NCBI GenBank assembly: GCA_900541885.1
Contig: UQKW01000033.1
Span: 1 to 22,638, forward strand
DNA: 22,638 nt
From: an uncultured Collinsella sp.
GTDB lineage: Bacteria; Actinomycetota; Coriobacteriia; Coriobacteriales; Coriobacteriaceae
Direction: 5' to 3'
Under the pieces are notes generated by a model. The model was not told where the DNA came from and searched no databases. It saw only the letters and a program-made list of their open reading frames with translations. The translations under genes and the position numbers were made by a program. Positions 22,551 to 22,638 of the stretch are shown in pieces (the stretch's first letter is position 1; every line of letters starts with the position of its first letter).

Positions 22551-22638
22551 GCAAGCCCGCCTTTTAGACACATCGACTCAATTGGGGGGTGTTCCTATAG
22601 TTTTGTCAACTGGGCAATGCTGTTTTCGAGATTGAATC
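22551..22638. other. Window edge after the PI-PLC-like gene
   Basis: No gene is seen. The last 60 bases become AT-richer, with TGTTCCTATAGTTTTGTC near 22589, and could be the start of a promoter or a repeated element cut by the window edge. There is too little sequence to decide. Confidence 0.3.

Noticed and set aside
22580..22638. Start of a CRISPR array or an insertion-sequence end
   Set aside because: ATGCTGTTTT-like words recall some type II repeats, but no repeat unit is seen twice before the window ends, so there is no support.

Overview
The window looks like chromosome of a GC-rich gut actinobacterium of class Coriobacteriia, most likely Collinsella. This is inferred from the high GC, strong Shine-Dalgarno sites, Gram-positive style surface proteins with Ser/Lys/Asp-rich wall-spanning linkers, a class III fructose-1,6-bisphosphatase and FolD beside a cyclohydrolase-family protein. 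No database search was run. There are no rRNA or tRNA genes, no recognisable CRISPR array and no transposase.

Layout. Bases 1-3660 hold an RsmB/NOP-type rRNA methyltransferase, a 56-residue membrane protein on the minus strand, a conserved TIM-barrel protein, and a degV gene (minus) broken by one extra base in a homopolymer. Bases 3661-7050 hold a class III fructose-1,6-bisphosphatase (fbp) and two GtrA-family membrane proteins, separated by conspicuous RNA hairpins or inverted repeats. Bases 7090-12227 (minus) form a self-contained transcription unit: promoter, a cobalamin riboswitch, a 1261-residue surface protein with four DUF4430 (transcobalamin-like) repeats plus a beta-propeller, then a membrane-anchored single-DUF4430 protein and a terminator. 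Bases 12279-16090 (minus) hold an ABC1/UbiB-family kinase-like protein, a phasin-like protein and a C69 dipeptidase. Bases 16174-16411 are a small element with 35-bp terminal inverted repeats. Bases 16446-17935 (minus) are a tightly coupled pair, a cyclodeaminase/cyclohydrolase-family gene followed by folD. Bases 18315-19749 hold two paralogous lipoproteins that share an upstream 19-bp motif. Bases 20055-22550 encode a secreted PI-PLC-like phosphodiesterase.

The most interesting system is the riboswitch unit. A B12-sensing leader placed directly before two extracellular DUF4430 proteins suggests a Gram-positive cell-surface corrinoid capture system: a large multi-domain receptor with a propeller, and a shorter membrane-tethered partner. 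The propeller invites comparison with Bacteroides BtuG, and DUF4430 with the C-terminal domain of transcobalamin and intrinsic factor. Corrinoid binding is inferred from regulation and domain content, not shown.

A second point is the folate pair. By eye alignment this FolD lacks the Lys and Gln needed for cyclohydrolase activity, and its neighbour belongs to the family that includes FchA, so the two activities are probably split over two coupled genes.
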